Source of the DNA: Hyphomicrobium sp. NDB2Meth4
Lineage (GTDB): Bacteria; Pseudomonadota; Alphaproteobacteria; Rhizobiales; Hyphomicrobiaceae
NCBI RefSeq assembly: GCF_900117445.1
Contig: NZ_FPEJ01000001.1
Coordinates: 1,168,501-1,232,500 of the forward strand
Direction: 5' to 3'
Length of the DNA: 64,000 nt
Shown piece by piece: positions 29,474 to 38,794 of this stretch. The notes below the pieces were generated by a model. That model did no database searches. It was not told the DNA's origin and saw nothing but the letters and a program-made list of their open reading frames with translations. Position 1 is the stretch's first letter. Every line of letters begins with the position of its first letter. The translations under genes were made by a program, and so were the position numbers.

Positions 29474-30133
29474 TCAGAGGACTTTCACGTCTTCCGTGAT
29501 GAGGCCGAGCGCAAGCTGCACGGTGCGGAACGAGCGCCGGTGATGCACCGTCACGCCGAGCCGCTTGATCGCATCATGATGCTCTGGCGTGCCATAGCCT
29601 TTATGACGCTCGAAACCGTAGCCGGGATGCTTCGTGCCGAGCTTCACCATGATCCGGTCGCGCGTGACTTTGGCAATGATCGACGCCGCCGCAATCGACA
29701 GGCAGCGCGCATCGCCTTTCACCACAGTGCGCGACTGACAATTCAGCTTCGGCGCTCGGTTGCCGTCGATGGCGACCAGCTTTGGCAGCTGCGGCAGTTG
29801 CGACACCGCCTGCGCCATCGCCCACATCGTGGCGTGCAGAATGTTGATCTCGTCGATCATTTCGACATTGGCGATGCCGACGCCGATGATCGAAGTTGCC
29901 CTGATGCGCCCGTAGAGGAACTCCCGTGCGTCCTCGTCCAGCACCTTGGAATCATCGATCCCGTCGGGGATGCGTTCCGGGTCGAGGATCACCGCCGCGG
30001 CGACCACCGGCCCCGCGAGGGGACCGCGCCCGGCTTCGTCGACGCCAGCTACCGGGCCGCCGTGCAGTTGCAGCTCGGCCGCCTCCAATTCGAAGGTCGG
30101 TCTCGGACGTGGCTCGGCGACAGGCGTTCCCAT
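29474..30133 (-). CDS. rnhB: Ribonuclease HII
   Basis: A 219-residue RNase H2-type endonuclease that removes ribonucleotides and RNA from RNA-DNA hybrids. Catalytic motifs are visible: GVDEAGRGPLAGPVVAAAV (first Asp and Glu), DDSKVL, AIDGNRAP and SIIAKVTRDR. KHPGYGFERHKGYGTPEH is the usual C-terminal region. Its position immediately upstream of ccrM matches the arrangement in other alphaproteobacteria. Confidence 0.95.
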   Translation of the reverse strand: MGTPVAEPRPRPTFELEAAELQLHGGPVAGVDEAGRGPLAGPVVAAAVILDPERIPDGIDDSKVLDEDAREFLYGRIRATSIIGVGIANVEMIDEINILHATMWAMAQAVSQLPQLPKLVAIDGNRAPKLNCQSRTVVKGDARCLSIAAASIIAKVTRDRIMVKLGTKHPGYGFERHKGYGTPEHHDAIKRLGVTVHHRRSFRTVQLALGLITEDVKVL

Positions 30134-30202
30134 GACCGCCGATCATTCGGCCGTCGCTCCCGCCAAGTCAAAGCGGCGTCTTCATCTCCCTGAGGAAAAG
30201 CG

Positions 30203-31321
30203 TCAGAAAAGCTGCATTTGTTGCCCCGCGAGCACGGGCCGGCGGAACAGGTCGACCCGCAGCTCGCTGTGATCTGCGTTGAGTCCCAATCGCTTGACGG
30301 CCAGCCGAAACCGCGCGCCGATCTGCTCGGCATAGGGCCCCGAGCCGCGCATCCTCATGCCGAACTCCGACGTGTAATCGCGTCCACCGTGCATCGACTG
30401 CATCAGATGCATCACGCGGTCGGCCTTGTCGGGGAACGCGCCGGCCAGCCACTCGCGGAACAGCACGCTGATCTCCAGCGGCAGCCGCAGCATCACGTAC
30501 CCCGCCGAGCGCGCACCCGCCTCCTTGGCCGCTTCGAGGATGCGCTCGATCTCCGGGTCAGTGAGGCCGGGTATGATCGGAGCCACCATGACCGTCGTCG
30601 GAATGCCGGCCTCTGCCAGTTGGCGCACCGCATCGAGCCGGCGTCGCGGCGTCGGCGCCCGCGGCTCCATCGCGCGCGCAATCTTTGCGTCGAGCGTCGT
30701 CACCGAGATCGCCGCCCGCGCCAGCCCCTTCGCTGCCATGCGCGTCAGAATGTCGATGTCGCGCGTAATCAGCGCCGACTTCGTGACAATGCCGACCGGA
30801 TGATTGGTGCGCTCCAGCACCTCCAGCACCGAGCGCATGATGCGCCGCTCGCGCTCGATCGGCTGATAGGGATCTGTGTTCGTGCCGATCGCCATGCAGG
30901 CCGGCTGATAGCGCGGATTGGCCAGCTCACGCTCCAGCAGCGCCGCCGCGTTGGTGCGCGCATAGAGCTTTGTCTCGAAGTCGAGCCCGGCTGAATGCCC
31001 CAGAAAGCAGTGTGTTGGCCGCGCGAAGCAATAGATGCAACCATGCTCGCAGCCTCGATATGGATTGATCGAGCGATCGAATGAGATGTCCGGGCTGTCG
31101 TTGCGCGTAATGATGGTGCGCGCGGGATCATCGAACACGGTCGTCTTGAAGGCGTCGAGGTCGCCTAGCCCTTCCCAGCCGTCGTCGAATGTCTCGCGCC
31201 GCTCTCCCTCGAAACGCCCCGTGTGGTTCGAGCGCGCACCTCGCCCGCGCCGACGCTCATCGTCGACGAGGCCGCCAGGCGTCGCATCGATTGTCGGCTT
31301 TTCCCGCTGTCGCTTCCGCAC
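30203..31321 (-). CDS. PA0069-type radical SAM protein
   Basis: A 372-residue protein with the radical SAM cluster motif C-x3-C-x2-C in RGCEHGCIYCFARPTH. Other family features are GLDFETKLYARTNAAALLE, IGTNTDPYQPIERERRIMR and YVMLRLPLEISVLFREWL. The group is annotated PA0069-family and is related to spore photoproduct lyase-like enzymes; the reaction is unknown. The start is GTG at 31321. It lies just upstream of rnhB on the same strand. Confidence 0.87.
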   Translation of the reverse strand: MRKRQREKPTIDATPGGLVDDERRRGRGARSNHTGRFEGERRETFDDGWEGLGDLDAFKTTVFDDPARTIITRNDSPDISFDRSINPYRGCEHGCIYCFARPTHCFLGHSAGLDFETKLYARTNAAALLERELANPRYQPACMAIGTNTDPYQPIERERRIMRSVLEVLERTNHPVGIVTKSALITRDIDILTRMAAKGLARAAISVTTLDAKIARAMEPRAPTPRRRLDAVRQLAEAGIPTTVMVAPIIPGLTDPEIERILEAAKEAGARSAGYVMLRLPLEISVLFREWLAGAFPDKADRVMHLMQSMHGGRDYTSEFGMRMRGSGPYAEQIGARFRLAVKRLGLNADHSELRVDLFRRPVLAGQQMQLF

Positions 31322-31451
31322 CTTCGCCTCTCAGGCTTGTGTACCCGCGAGGCTATCGCATCATTGCGAACAAAGCAAGAACATGACTTAAGATCGATCA
31401 GCTCTCGCATTACCTGTTGTTGGCTTGGCTCAGCCTGTGGCACAGAAGCCT

Positions 31452-32114
31452 ATGATCTCGGTCATCATTCCCACCCTCAATGCTGAAGCGAGCCTGCCGG
31501 CGACCCTGACCGCACTGGTCCCGGCGGCGCTGGAAGGCGTCGTCCGCGAGGTGATCGTCGTCGACGGCGGCTCGACCGACCACACGGGCATGATCGCCGA
31601 CCACGCCGGCGCAGACCTCATTACAACGCCCGCCAATCGCGGCGCCCAGATGCGCGCCGGCGCCCACGCCGCCCGTCACCCCTGGCTGCTGTTCCTTTAC
31701 CCCGACACGGTTCTCGAGGCCGGGTGGGAGCGCGAGGCCGACAACTTCATGGAGCGCGTCGACCGCGGCTCAACGCGCTGCCGTGCTGCAGCCTTCCGCT
31801 ATGCCCTCGACGATGAAGGATTCGCACCGCGCACCCTGGAAGGCATTGCCCGTTTGCGCTGTGCGCTCCTGCACATGCCATACGGTGATCAGGGCTTGCT
31901 CATTTCACGCCGCCACTACGACGAGGCCGGCGGCCATCGTCCGCTGACCGCGCGCGAGGACGTCGATCTCATCCGCCGCATCGGCCCGCGCCGTGTGCGC
32001 GTGCTGTCGGCCCGCGCTATTTCCGACGCGACCCGCTATCGCCGCGATGGCTACATGCGCGGTGCGCTCGGCAATCTCGCGCCGCAGCTCGCTCCGCGCG
32101 CCATGCGCACCTGA
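31452..32114 (+). CDS. Family 2 glycosyltransferase (TIGR04283-like)
   Basis: A 220-residue GT2 enzyme starting MISVIIPTLNAEASLPATL, with EVIVVDGGSTDHT (nucleotide-sugar site), NRGAQMRAGAHAARHPWLLFL, YPDTVLE as the DxD-like region, and MPYGDQGLLISRRHYDEAGG. The short length and PYGDQ motif fit the TIGR04283 group. Acceptor unknown. An in-frame TTG at 31425 would add nine residues, but no ribosome site favours it. Divergent from the radical SAM gene. Confidence 0.85.
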   Translation: MISVIIPTLNAEASLPATLTALVPAALEGVVREVIVVDGGSTDHTGMIADHAGADLITTPANRGAQMRAGAHAARHPWLLFLYPDTVLEAGWEREADNFMERVDRGSTRCRAAAFRYALDDEGFAPRTLEGIARLRCALLHMPYGDQGLLISRRHYDEAGGHRPLTAREDVDLIRRIGPRRVRVLSARAISDATRYRRDGYMRGALGNLAPQLAPRAMRT

Positions 32115-32236
32115 CGGCAGCTTACAATTCCGACAGCAAACTCGCCCGCGCCGCATTCGCGCTCTCGTGCGGTCGTAATTTTGCCGTTAGATTTAGGTGA
32201 CTTAAGAACGCTCAGCGCTTTACGGGGGTAAAAGCT

Positions 32237-32629
32237 GTGTCCACCAGCAATTCATCGCGTCTGTCTTCTCTGCCGCTGCCGCCTCGGGCCGCACCCGTCC
32301 GCCGTCGCAAGCCCGTCGCTCGCTCCGCGGCCGGACGTTTCCTTCTGATCGACGAAGACACCGCCGATAAGCTCGCCATCGAAACCGGACGTCTCCCGCG
32401 CGTCAGCGACATGCCGCTCGATGTGCCTGTGCTCATCGTTGCGTCGGGCGTTCCTTCGTTCAAGGTCGAGCATGTCGGCGCAGCGCTGAAGGCACGCGGC
32501 GCGCGCGGATATTGGCTGGTGCGTCCAGCAAGCAATCGGACGAGCGCGAATGGCGATCGTCTCACTGAAACTCTTGTCGGCTTTCCGGGGTTACATATCG
32601 CCCGCCTCGAACAGCCGCACGATCTCTAG
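32237..32629 (+). CDS. Hypothetical protein
   Basis: A 130-residue protein with a basic, Ser/Pro-rich N-terminus (about 30 residues) and a compact remainder (GRFLLIDEDTADKLAIETG, VPVLIVASGVPSFKVEHVG). No family recognised. The start is GTG at 32237 with GGGGG eight bases upstream; an in-frame GTG at 32450 is internal. It is cytoplasmic by sequence, with no signal or membrane helix. A possible promoter lies in the 120 bases upstream. Confidence 0.6.
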   Translation: MSTSNSSRLSSLPLPPRAAPVRRRKPVARSAAGRFLLIDEDTADKLAIETGRLPRVSDMPLDVPVLIVASGVPSFKVEHVGAALKARGARGYWLVRPASNRTSANGDRLTETLVGFPGLHIARLEQPHDL

Positions 32630-32781
32630 CAATACGAACTGCGGCGTGGCCGCGACAATCTGTCGGCCGTGGCGTTAGCAAAGTTGGTGGTTTTGCCGTG
32701 CATCCCGCAGCATTGATGCGGACTTCGGCAATTGACAGTGGTAGCGTTGCACCACTTGTTTGAGTGTCAGGGGGTTGCGTC

Positions 32782-33486
32782 ATGGTGCAGACTTCTTCTT
32801 CTTCTTCGGTGCAGTTCACGCCCGCGCAAGTGCTTCAGGCCGCGCGGCGCGCGGAAGCTGAGGGCAAGATGGACTACGCCCTCCAATTCTATCGCCATCT
32901 CGTCGAACAGCATGGCGGCACGCCTGAAGCTCAGGAAGCACGCGAAGGTCTTTTCCGCATCGCCGAGTGGCGCTGGGGCGAAGCGCGCGTCGCGCGCAGC
33001 AAGGAAGCCGGTGGCGCCGCCGCAACCGGGCCGCAGCCACCGCAGACGCCGCCGAGTGCAACCACCGGCCAGCGCGTCTACAACGTCGCCAACAACGAGC
33101 AGGCTGGCTACGCCAGCGAAGAACAGCGGCCCGCCGCTGGCAACCTGCCGCAGATCATCTCGCGTCAGCACGCCCCCGCGGATCAGCGGGTCCCGTTTGA
33201 AGCACGCTTCGGTGTCGGCAAGGCGTTCGCGCATATGCTCAGCGGCGCTGGCTGGCTGATGCTTCTCTCCGGAATTTTCGCGGCTGCTGCTGGCTTTGCT
33301 GGCCTCGTCGGCGAGCTTTCCGCTCTTGGCCTGTTCGGTGCGCCGTTCGGCGTGATGCTCGGGCTACCGGCGGTCCTCTTCGGCCTCGTGTTCGTGGTCG
33401 GCGGCCAGCTCGCGGCTGCGCTGTTCGAAAGCGCCAACGCGACGCTGGAAGCGACCGCCATCCAGCGCGCCCGCGCCGCCGCCTGA
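32782..33486 (+). CDS. Membrane protein with N-terminal TPR-like region
   Basis: A 234-residue protein. Residues 10-65 resemble one or two TPR helices (AQVLQAARRAEAEGKMDYALQFYRHLVEQHGG). A Pro/Gln-rich linker follows, then two C-terminal membrane segments (AGWLMLLSGIFAAAAGFAG and FGVMLGLPAVLFGLVFVVGG). No enzyme motif is visible. The ATG at 32782 follows CAGGGGG, which favours it over the GTG at 32764. It converges on moaB. Confidence 0.65.
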   Translation: MVQTSSSSSVQFTPAQVLQAARRAEAEGKMDYALQFYRHLVEQHGGTPEAQEAREGLFRIAEWRWGEARVARSKEAGGAAATGPQPPQTPPSATTGQRVYNVANNEQAGYASEEQRPAAGNLPQIISRQHAPADQRVPFEARFGVGKAFAHMLSGAGWLMLLSGIFAAAAGFAGLVGELSALGLFGAPFGVMLGLPAVLFGLVFVVGGQLAAALFESANATLEATAIQRARAAA

Positions 33487-33494
33487 AACCAGGC

Positions 33495-34031
33495 TCAGCC
33501 GCGCGACTCTTTCAGCCGCGGCATGATCTCGACCAGATTGCATGGCCGGTGGCGGCTGTCGAACTGCCACTTGAGAATGCCGTTCCACGCATCTTTGCAT
33601 GCGCCCGGTGAACCCGGCAGGCAGAAGATATAAGTGCCGTTCGCCGTGCCACCGCACGCGCGCGACTGGATGGTCGACGTCTCCACGGTCTTGAACGAGA
33701 TCATGTGGAAGATGACCGAGAAGCCCTCGATCTCCTTCTCGAATAAAGGCTTCACCGCTTCCGGCGTGACGTCGCGGCCCGTGAAGCCGGTGCCCCCGGT
33801 GGTGATGATCGCTTCGATGCCGGGATCGGCGATCCAGCTCTCGACCTTGGCGCGGATCTGCGTGATGTCGTCGGTGACGATCTCGCGCTTCACCAGCGCA
33901 TGCCCCGCCGCGCGGATCATCTCCTCCAGCGTGTCGCCGGATTTGTCCGTGGCCTTGTCGCGCGTGTCCGACACCGTCAGCGTTGCGAAGCGCACCGGCT
34001 TGAATTCGAAGCTTTCGTCGATCTTTGCCAT
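33495..34031 (-). CDS. moaB: Molybdenum cofactor biosynthesis protein B
   Basis: A 178-residue MoaB/Mog-fold protein of the molybdopterin adenylyltransferase group. The binding motif IITTGGTGFTGRDVTPEAV and the region IFCLPGSPGACKDAWNGIL are characteristic. VRFATLTVSDTRDKATDKSGD is the usual N-terminus. It acts in attachment of molybdenum to molybdopterin. It is downstream of the uracil-DNA glycosylase gene on the same strand, 13 bases apart. Confidence 0.94.
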   Translation of the reverse strand: MAKIDESFEFKPVRFATLTVSDTRDKATDKSGDTLEEMIRAAGHALVKREIVTDDITQIRAKVESWIADPGIEAIITTGGTGFTGRDVTPEAVKPLFEKEIEGFSVIFHMISFKTVETSTIQSRACGGTANGTYIFCLPGSPGACKDAWNGILKWQFDSRHRPCNLVEIMPRLKESRG

Positions 34032-34044
34032 CTGTCGTTCTTTG

Positions 34045-34920
34045 CTATTTCAGCTCTGCCTTCACGGCGAGCAGATCGCGCCACGCCATGTTCTTCGCCG
34101 CCGGTGTACGCAGCAGGTAGGCGGGGTGCAGCGTCGCCATCGCCTTCACGCTGGTCCCGCCGATATTGAGTTCGCGCCATTTGCCGCGAATGCGCATGAT
34201 GCCGTCGGCTGCGTCGAATAGATGCTTCGCCGATGCCCCGCCAAGTGCCAGCACCACCTTCGGCCGCACCAGCGCAACCTGCCGTTCCAGGAACGGCCGG
34301 CATGCCAAGGCTTCTTGCGGTGTCGGCGTGCGGTTCCCCGGCGGGCGCCAATAGACGATGTTGGTGATGTGCGTGTTCGTCTCGTCCATGCCGATCGAAG
34401 CCAGCATCTTGTCCAGCAATTGTCCGGCACGGCCGACGAAGGGTTTTCCTTCGAGGTCTTCCTCACGCCCGGGCGCCTCGCCGATAATCATCAGCGGAGC
34501 CGTTTCCGCGCCCCGGTAGAGACACAGGTTCTTCGCTGTCGCCTTGAGCCCGCACCCCTCGAATGCCATGAGCCGCGCCTTGAGCTCAGCAAGATTGGCA
34601 ACGCCTGCGACATCAGGCGCAGCGTCGCCGGCCGCCGGCGCCTTCGCGGGGAACTGTCGTGCCGGCCGTGTCGTTGTCGGGGGGCGTGCGTTGAGCGGAG
34701 GCCGAGGCGCAGGTGCAGCGCCAGGCCGAGCTGCTGGGGGTCCCGGCGCGGTCTCTGGAGCGGTTGCCATCCCCGGCAAAGCGAAGCGAGCCCCCGGCGC
34801 CGTCTCACCGCGGGCGAGCCAGTCCACCGGCTCATCCGCCAGGGCGGCATCGACCCCCATCGCCTCGTACCAGGCGAGGAGCCGGCCGGCAGCCTTCCGA
34901 ATTGTCTCGTCCTCGATCAT
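34045..34920 (-). CDS. Family-4-type uracil-DNA glycosylase
   Basis: A 291-residue protein. The first 110 residues are Pro/Ala-rich. The glycosylase domain has motif A GEAPGREEDLEGKPFVGRAGQLLDKML, here given by its parts GEAPGREED and GRAGQLL, then YWRPPGNRTPTPQE, and motif B HPAYLLR. Typical family-4 enzymes have four Fe-S cysteines; here the Cys usually before RPPGNRTP is Trp, and the N-terminal Cys pair is C-x9-C, not C-x2-C. Alphaproteobacterial members commonly show this. The cluster may be altered or absent. Confidence 0.87.
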   Translation of the reverse strand: MIEDETIRKAAGRLLAWYEAMGVDAALADEPVDWLARGETAPGARFALPGMATAPETAPGPPAARPGAAPAPRPPLNARPPTTTRPARQFPAKAPAAGDAAPDVAGVANLAELKARLMAFEGCGLKATAKNLCLYRGAETAPLMIIGEAPGREEDLEGKPFVGRAGQLLDKMLASIGMDETNTHITNIVYWRPPGNRTPTPQEALACRPFLERQVALVRPKVVLALGGASAKHLFDAADGIMRIRGKWRELNIGGTSVKAMATLHPAYLLRTPAAKNMAWRDLLAVKAELK

Positions 34921-35086
34921 GCCGGGACCCTATAACACGCTGCCTTTGCCTGACAGCGTCATCGCCGGCGCCTTATGGCAAGTCGCGGCAATTCGCGGCT
35001 CCGCGGCGCTTGACGCTGCCGCCCCTCCAGACCTACGACCACTTTAGACATATTTGAAAATCCCCGACAGCGAGGTGACATCCAAT

Positions 35087-36769
35087 ATGGCCGAGGCCGA
35101 AAACGCAGCCGAGCTGCCGCCCAGAGAGGCGATGGAGTTCGACGTCGTCATCGTCGGCGCAGGCCCCGCGGGCTTGGCGGCTGCGATCCGCCTCAAGCAG
35201 CTCGCTGCCGAGGCCGGCAGCGATGTCTCCGTCGTCGTGGTCGAAAAGGGCTCCGCCGTTGGCGCCCACATCCTTTCGGGCGCCGTCATCGACCCCAAAG
35301 GCCTCAACCGCCTCATTCCTGATTGGAAAGAGAAGGGCGCCCCCGTCGAGACCGCGGTCACCGACGATCGCTTCTACTTCCTCACCAAGACCAAGGCTCT
35401 GCGGCTGCCCAACATGTTCATGCCGCCGCTCATGAGCAACCACGGCAACTACATCGTCAGCCTCGGCGCGCTGGTCACATGGCTCGGCGAGCAGGCAGCC
35501 GAAATGGGCGTCGAGGTCTATCCGGGCTTCGCCGCCAGCGAGGTTCTCTATGACGACAACGGCGCCGTCGTCGGCATCGCCACCGGCGACATGGGCGTCG
35601 GCCGCGATGGCCAGCCGACCGACGCGTTCGTGCGCGGCATGGAATTGCGCGGCAAGTACACCTTCTTCGCCGAAGGCGCACGAGGCTCGCTGACCAAGAG
35701 CCTGATCGAGCAGTTCCGTCTTTCCGATGGCCGCGATGCGCAGAAATTCGGCATCGGCCTCAAGGAGTTGTGGCGCATCGCGCCCGAAAAGCACCAGCCG
35801 GGCCTCGTCCAGCACTCGTTCGGCTGGCCGCTCGATGACCGCACCGGCGGCGGCTCGTTCCTCTATCACTACGGCGAGGATCTCGTGGCGGTGGGTTTCG
35901 TGCTGCACCTCAACTACGAGAACCCCTACCTTTCGCCCTATGACGAGTTCCAGCGCTTCAAGACCCACCCCGCAATCCGCGGCACATTCGAGGGCGGTAA
36001 GCGCATCGGTTACGGCGCCCGCGCCATCACCGAGGGCGGCTGGCAGTCGATCCCGAAACTGACCTTCCCGGGTGGCGCCCTGCTCGGCTGCGCCGCGGGC
36101 TTCGTCAACGTTCCCCGCATCAAAGGCAGTCACAACGCCATCCTCTCCGGCATGGCCGCCGCCGAGGCGGCATTCGCAGCCCTTGCCGAAGGCCGCCAGC
36201 AGGACGAGCTTTCAGCCTATGAGACCGCGGTCCTGGAAGGTGACATCGCCGCCGACCTGAAGCCGGTGCGTAATGCCAAGCCGCTCTGGTCGCGCTTTGG
36301 CACCTATCTCGGCATTGCCCTGGGCGGTCTCGATATGTGGATCAACACGTTGATCCCCGGCGGCCTTTTCACGCTGAGCCACAAAAAGCCCGACTACGCC
36401 ACCCTGAAGCGGGCGCAGAACGCCAAGCCCATCGACTACCCCAAACCCGACGGCGTGCTGACCTTCGACCGCCTCACGAACGTGTCGTTCTCAGGTACCA
36501 ATCATGAGGAGAACCAGCCGGTTCACCTTAAGCTTACCGACGCTCGTGTGCCCGTTGCCATCAACCTGCCCGAATTTGCCGAGCCTGCTCAGCGGTACTG
36601 TCCGGCGGGCGTCTACGAGATCGTCGTCGAACCGGGTGGGGATCCGCGTTTCCAGATCAACGCGCAAAACTGCGTGCACTGTAAGACCTGCGATATCAAG
36701 GACCCCAGCCAGAACATCAACTGGGTTTGCCCCGAAGGCGGGGGTGGCCCGAATTACGCTGGAATGTGA
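35087..36769 (+). CDS. etfD: Electron transfer flavoprotein-ubiquinone oxidoreductase
   Basis: A 560-residue membrane-associated flavoprotein that passes electrons from ETF to ubiquinone. The FAD motif is VVIVGAGPAGLAAAIRLKQL, followed by VVEKGSAVGAHILSGAV. The C-terminal [4Fe-4S] site has CPAGVYE and CVHCKTCDIKDPSQNINW, ending CPEGGGGPNYAGM. Length fits the family. ATG 35087 is preferred to TTG 35054. It is divergent from the uracil-DNA glycosylase, an arrangement common in alphaproteobacteria. ETF subunits are not in the window. Confidence 0.96.
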   Translation: MAEAENAAELPPREAMEFDVVIVGAGPAGLAAAIRLKQLAAEAGSDVSVVVVEKGSAVGAHILSGAVIDPKGLNRLIPDWKEKGAPVETAVTDDRFYFLTKTKALRLPNMFMPPLMSNHGNYIVSLGALVTWLGEQAAEMGVEVYPGFAASEVLYDDNGAVVGIATGDMGVGRDGQPTDAFVRGMELRGKYTFFAEGARGSLTKSLIEQFRLSDGRDAQKFGIGLKELWRIAPEKHQPGLVQHSFGWPLDDRTGGGSFLYHYGEDLVAVGFVLHLNYENPYLSPYDEFQRFKTHPAIRGTFEGGKRIGYGARAITEGGWQSIPKLTFPGGALLGCAAGFVNVPRIKGSHNAILSGMAAAEAAFAALAEGRQQDELSAYETAVLEGDIAADLKPVRNAKPLWSRFGTYLGIALGGLDMWINTLIPGGLFTLSHKKPDYATLKRAQNAKPIDYPKPDGVLTFDRLTNVSFSGTNHEENQPVHLKLTDARVPVAINLPEFAEPAQRYCPAGVYEIVVEPGGDPRFQINAQNCVHCKTCDIKDPSQNINWVCPEGGGGPNYAGM

Positions 36770-36923
36770 GCCGGCTGGCTTCTCACAGAGAGCAAAACCG
36801 GGGCGCGGTGAATTATTCGGATTCAACGTTACCCAGTGCGTGGCTGTCGCCAAATCGCCGCGTTATTTGCTAGTCTGTGCCGCTACGGGAATCACCTCCG
36901 GCCTCCAAGAAGGATCAGGTTGA

Positions 36924-38717
36924 ATGCGGGCTAGCCTTCGCAAGGTGTTGCACTCATCGGTGACCACCATCGGCGTCCTCACCTTCGGCCTTGGTGCCGC
37001 ACAAGCCGCCACCGATTTCACAACCGAGACGACCGCGCACTCGCTGTTCGGCAGCTACCTCGCCGCCAACATCGCCAAGAGCATCAATGACGCCGACGCC
37101 GCGTCCTCGTTCTATGGCAGCGCCCTGTCGCTCGATCCCAATAACAAGGTGCTCATCGAGCAAGCCTTCCAGACCGAAGCGACCGAAGGACATTGGGACA
37201 AAGCCGTGCCGCTCGCGCGCCAGCTTGTCGCCAAGGATGCCACCAACCGGATGGCGCACCTTCTGCTCGGTCTCGAGGCCTTCAAGAAGGGCGACTTCAA
37301 GAAATCGGACGATGAATTCCGCAAGGCCAGCGACGGTCCGATCGGCGAGTTGACCAGCGCGCTTGCCCGCGCCTGGGCCGCCGCGGCCGATGGCAATGCG
37401 CAGCGCGCGCTCAAATTCCTCGACATGCCCAAGCAGGCCGAGTGGGCGCAGTTCTATCTCAACTATCACAAGGCGCTGATCTCTGACGTGCTCGGCCGCA
37501 GCAAAGAGGCCGAGACCGCGTACGAGCATTCGATGCGCCAGGACGCCACCACACTGCGCATCGCGCTGGCCTACGCACGCCACGCCGCGCGCAACGGCAA
37601 CTTGAAGCTCGCCAACGAGATCCTCGACCAGCAGACCGATCGCAACCAGTCGGAGCCGCACGTTCTCGTGCGCGAGCTGCGCGAAGAAATCGGCCCCGGC
37701 AAAAAGACCCAGTTGCTTGTCACCACGCCGGCCGAAGGCATGGCCGAGGTGTTCTATGGTCTGGGCGAAGCGCTCACCAGTGAGGGCGGCCTCAGCATGG
37801 GCGTCCTTTATCTGCAGATGGCTCTGCACGCTCAGCCCAATCACGCATTCGCCCTTGCCGCACTCGCCAGCGCCTACGAGACCGGCCAGCGCTACAAGGA
37901 TGCCATCGACGCCTACAACCGCATCCCTCCCGGCAGCGCCCTGCAGCCGGCGATCGACATCCGCAAGGCCTTCGATCTCAACTCGCTCGATCGCGATGAG
38001 GAAGCGAAAGTCATCCTCGACAAGCAGATCGCCGAGAACCCGACCGACCTGAAGCCGCTCGATGCGCTGGGCAACATCCTGCGTGCGCGCAAGCGTTACG
38101 CGGAAGCCGCCGACATCTACACCAAGGCCATCGCGCTGATCCCCAATCCGGACAAGCGCCACTGGAGCATCTTCTATTCGCGCGGCACCTGCTATGAGCG
38201 CCTCAAGAAGTGGCCGGCTGCCGAAGCCGATCTGAAGAAGGCTCTGGAGCTTTACCCGGACCAGCCGCTCGCCCTGAACTACCTCGGCTATAGCTGGATC
38301 GACCAGAACATGAACCTCAAGGAGGGCATGGACCTGATCGAGAAGGCCGTCGCCCTGAAGCCGGATGATGGCTACATCGTCGATAGCCTCGGCTGGGCCC
38401 ACTACAAGCTCGGCAACTACGCGGAGGCCGTGCGCTTCCTCGAGCGCGCCGTGGAACTGAAGCCGCAGGACCCCGTCCTCAACGATCACCTCGGCGATGC
38501 CCTGTGGCGCGTCGGCCGTGAGCGCGAGGCGAAATTCCAGTGGGATCAGGCACTGACGCTCGACCCAGAGCCCGAAGAGGTTGTGAAGATCAAGCAGAAG
38601 CTCGTCGAAGGCCTGCCGCCCAGCCTTGAAGCCCGGGTCGGCGCCCGCGAGACGATGCGCAAGATCCAGCAGAAGCGCCGTAAGGAAACCAAGCTTAACC
38701 CTGCCCTGGTAGAGTAA
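36924..38717 (+). CDS. Exported TPR-repeat protein
   Basis: A 597-residue protein with a signal-like N-terminus (VTTIGVLTFGLGAAQA) and many TPR units from about residue 30 to 540. Clear ones include DAASSFYGSALSLDPNNKVL, YAEAADIYTKAIALIPNPDK and YAEAVRFLERAVELKPQDPV. It probably scaffolds periplasmic or outer-membrane partners. The ATG follows AAGGAT at eight bases. It lies between etfD and ispE, as in many alphaproteobacteria, and is followed by a hairpin, so it is probably monocistronic. Confidence 0.83.
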   Translation: MRASLRKVLHSSVTTIGVLTFGLGAAQAATDFTTETTAHSLFGSYLAANIAKSINDADAASSFYGSALSLDPNNKVLIEQAFQTEATEGHWDKAVPLARQLVAKDATNRMAHLLLGLEAFKKGDFKKSDDEFRKASDGPIGELTSALARAWAAAADGNAQRALKFLDMPKQAEWAQFYLNYHKALISDVLGRSKEAETAYEHSMRQDATTLRIALAYARHAARNGNLKLANEILDQQTDRNQSEPHVLVRELREEIGPGKKTQLLVTTPAEGMAEVFYGLGEALTSEGGLSMGVLYLQMALHAQPNHAFALAALASAYETGQRYKDAIDAYNRIPPGSALQPAIDIRKAFDLNSLDRDEEAKVILDKQIAENPTDLKPLDALGNILRARKRYAEAADIYTKAIALIPNPDKRHWSIFYSRGTCYERLKKWPAAEADLKKALELYPDQPLALNYLGYSWIDQNMNLKEGMDLIEKAVALKPDDGYIVDSLGWAHYKLGNYAEAVRFLERAVELKPQDPVLNDHLGDALWRVGREREAKFQWDQALTLDPEPEEVVKIKQKLVEGLPPSLEARVGARETMRKIQQKRRKETKLNPALVE

Positions 38718-38745
38718 CCTCCGCCAACGACAGGCGTGTAATTCG

Positions 38746-38775
38746 AGCGGCCCCGTCAATTCGTCGGGGCCGCTT
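38746..38775 (+). terminator. Hairpin after the TPR gene
   Basis: AGCGGCCCC (38746-38754) pairs with GGGGCCGCT (38766-38774), with an 11-base loop. A weak T-rich tail (TCTTTA) follows; ispE starts 20 bases later. Confidence 0.6.
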
Positions 38776-38794
38776 CTTTAATGGTCGAAGTCCA

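Noticed and set aside
32732-32760. Sigma-70-type promoter upstream of the TPR-like membrane protein
   Set aside because: TTGACA is perfect, but the -10 hexamer 17 bases later matches poorly.
36954-38759. 600-residue minus-strand open frame opposite the TPR gene
   Set aside because: Shadow frame; the plus strand has clear TPR repeats and a ribosome site.
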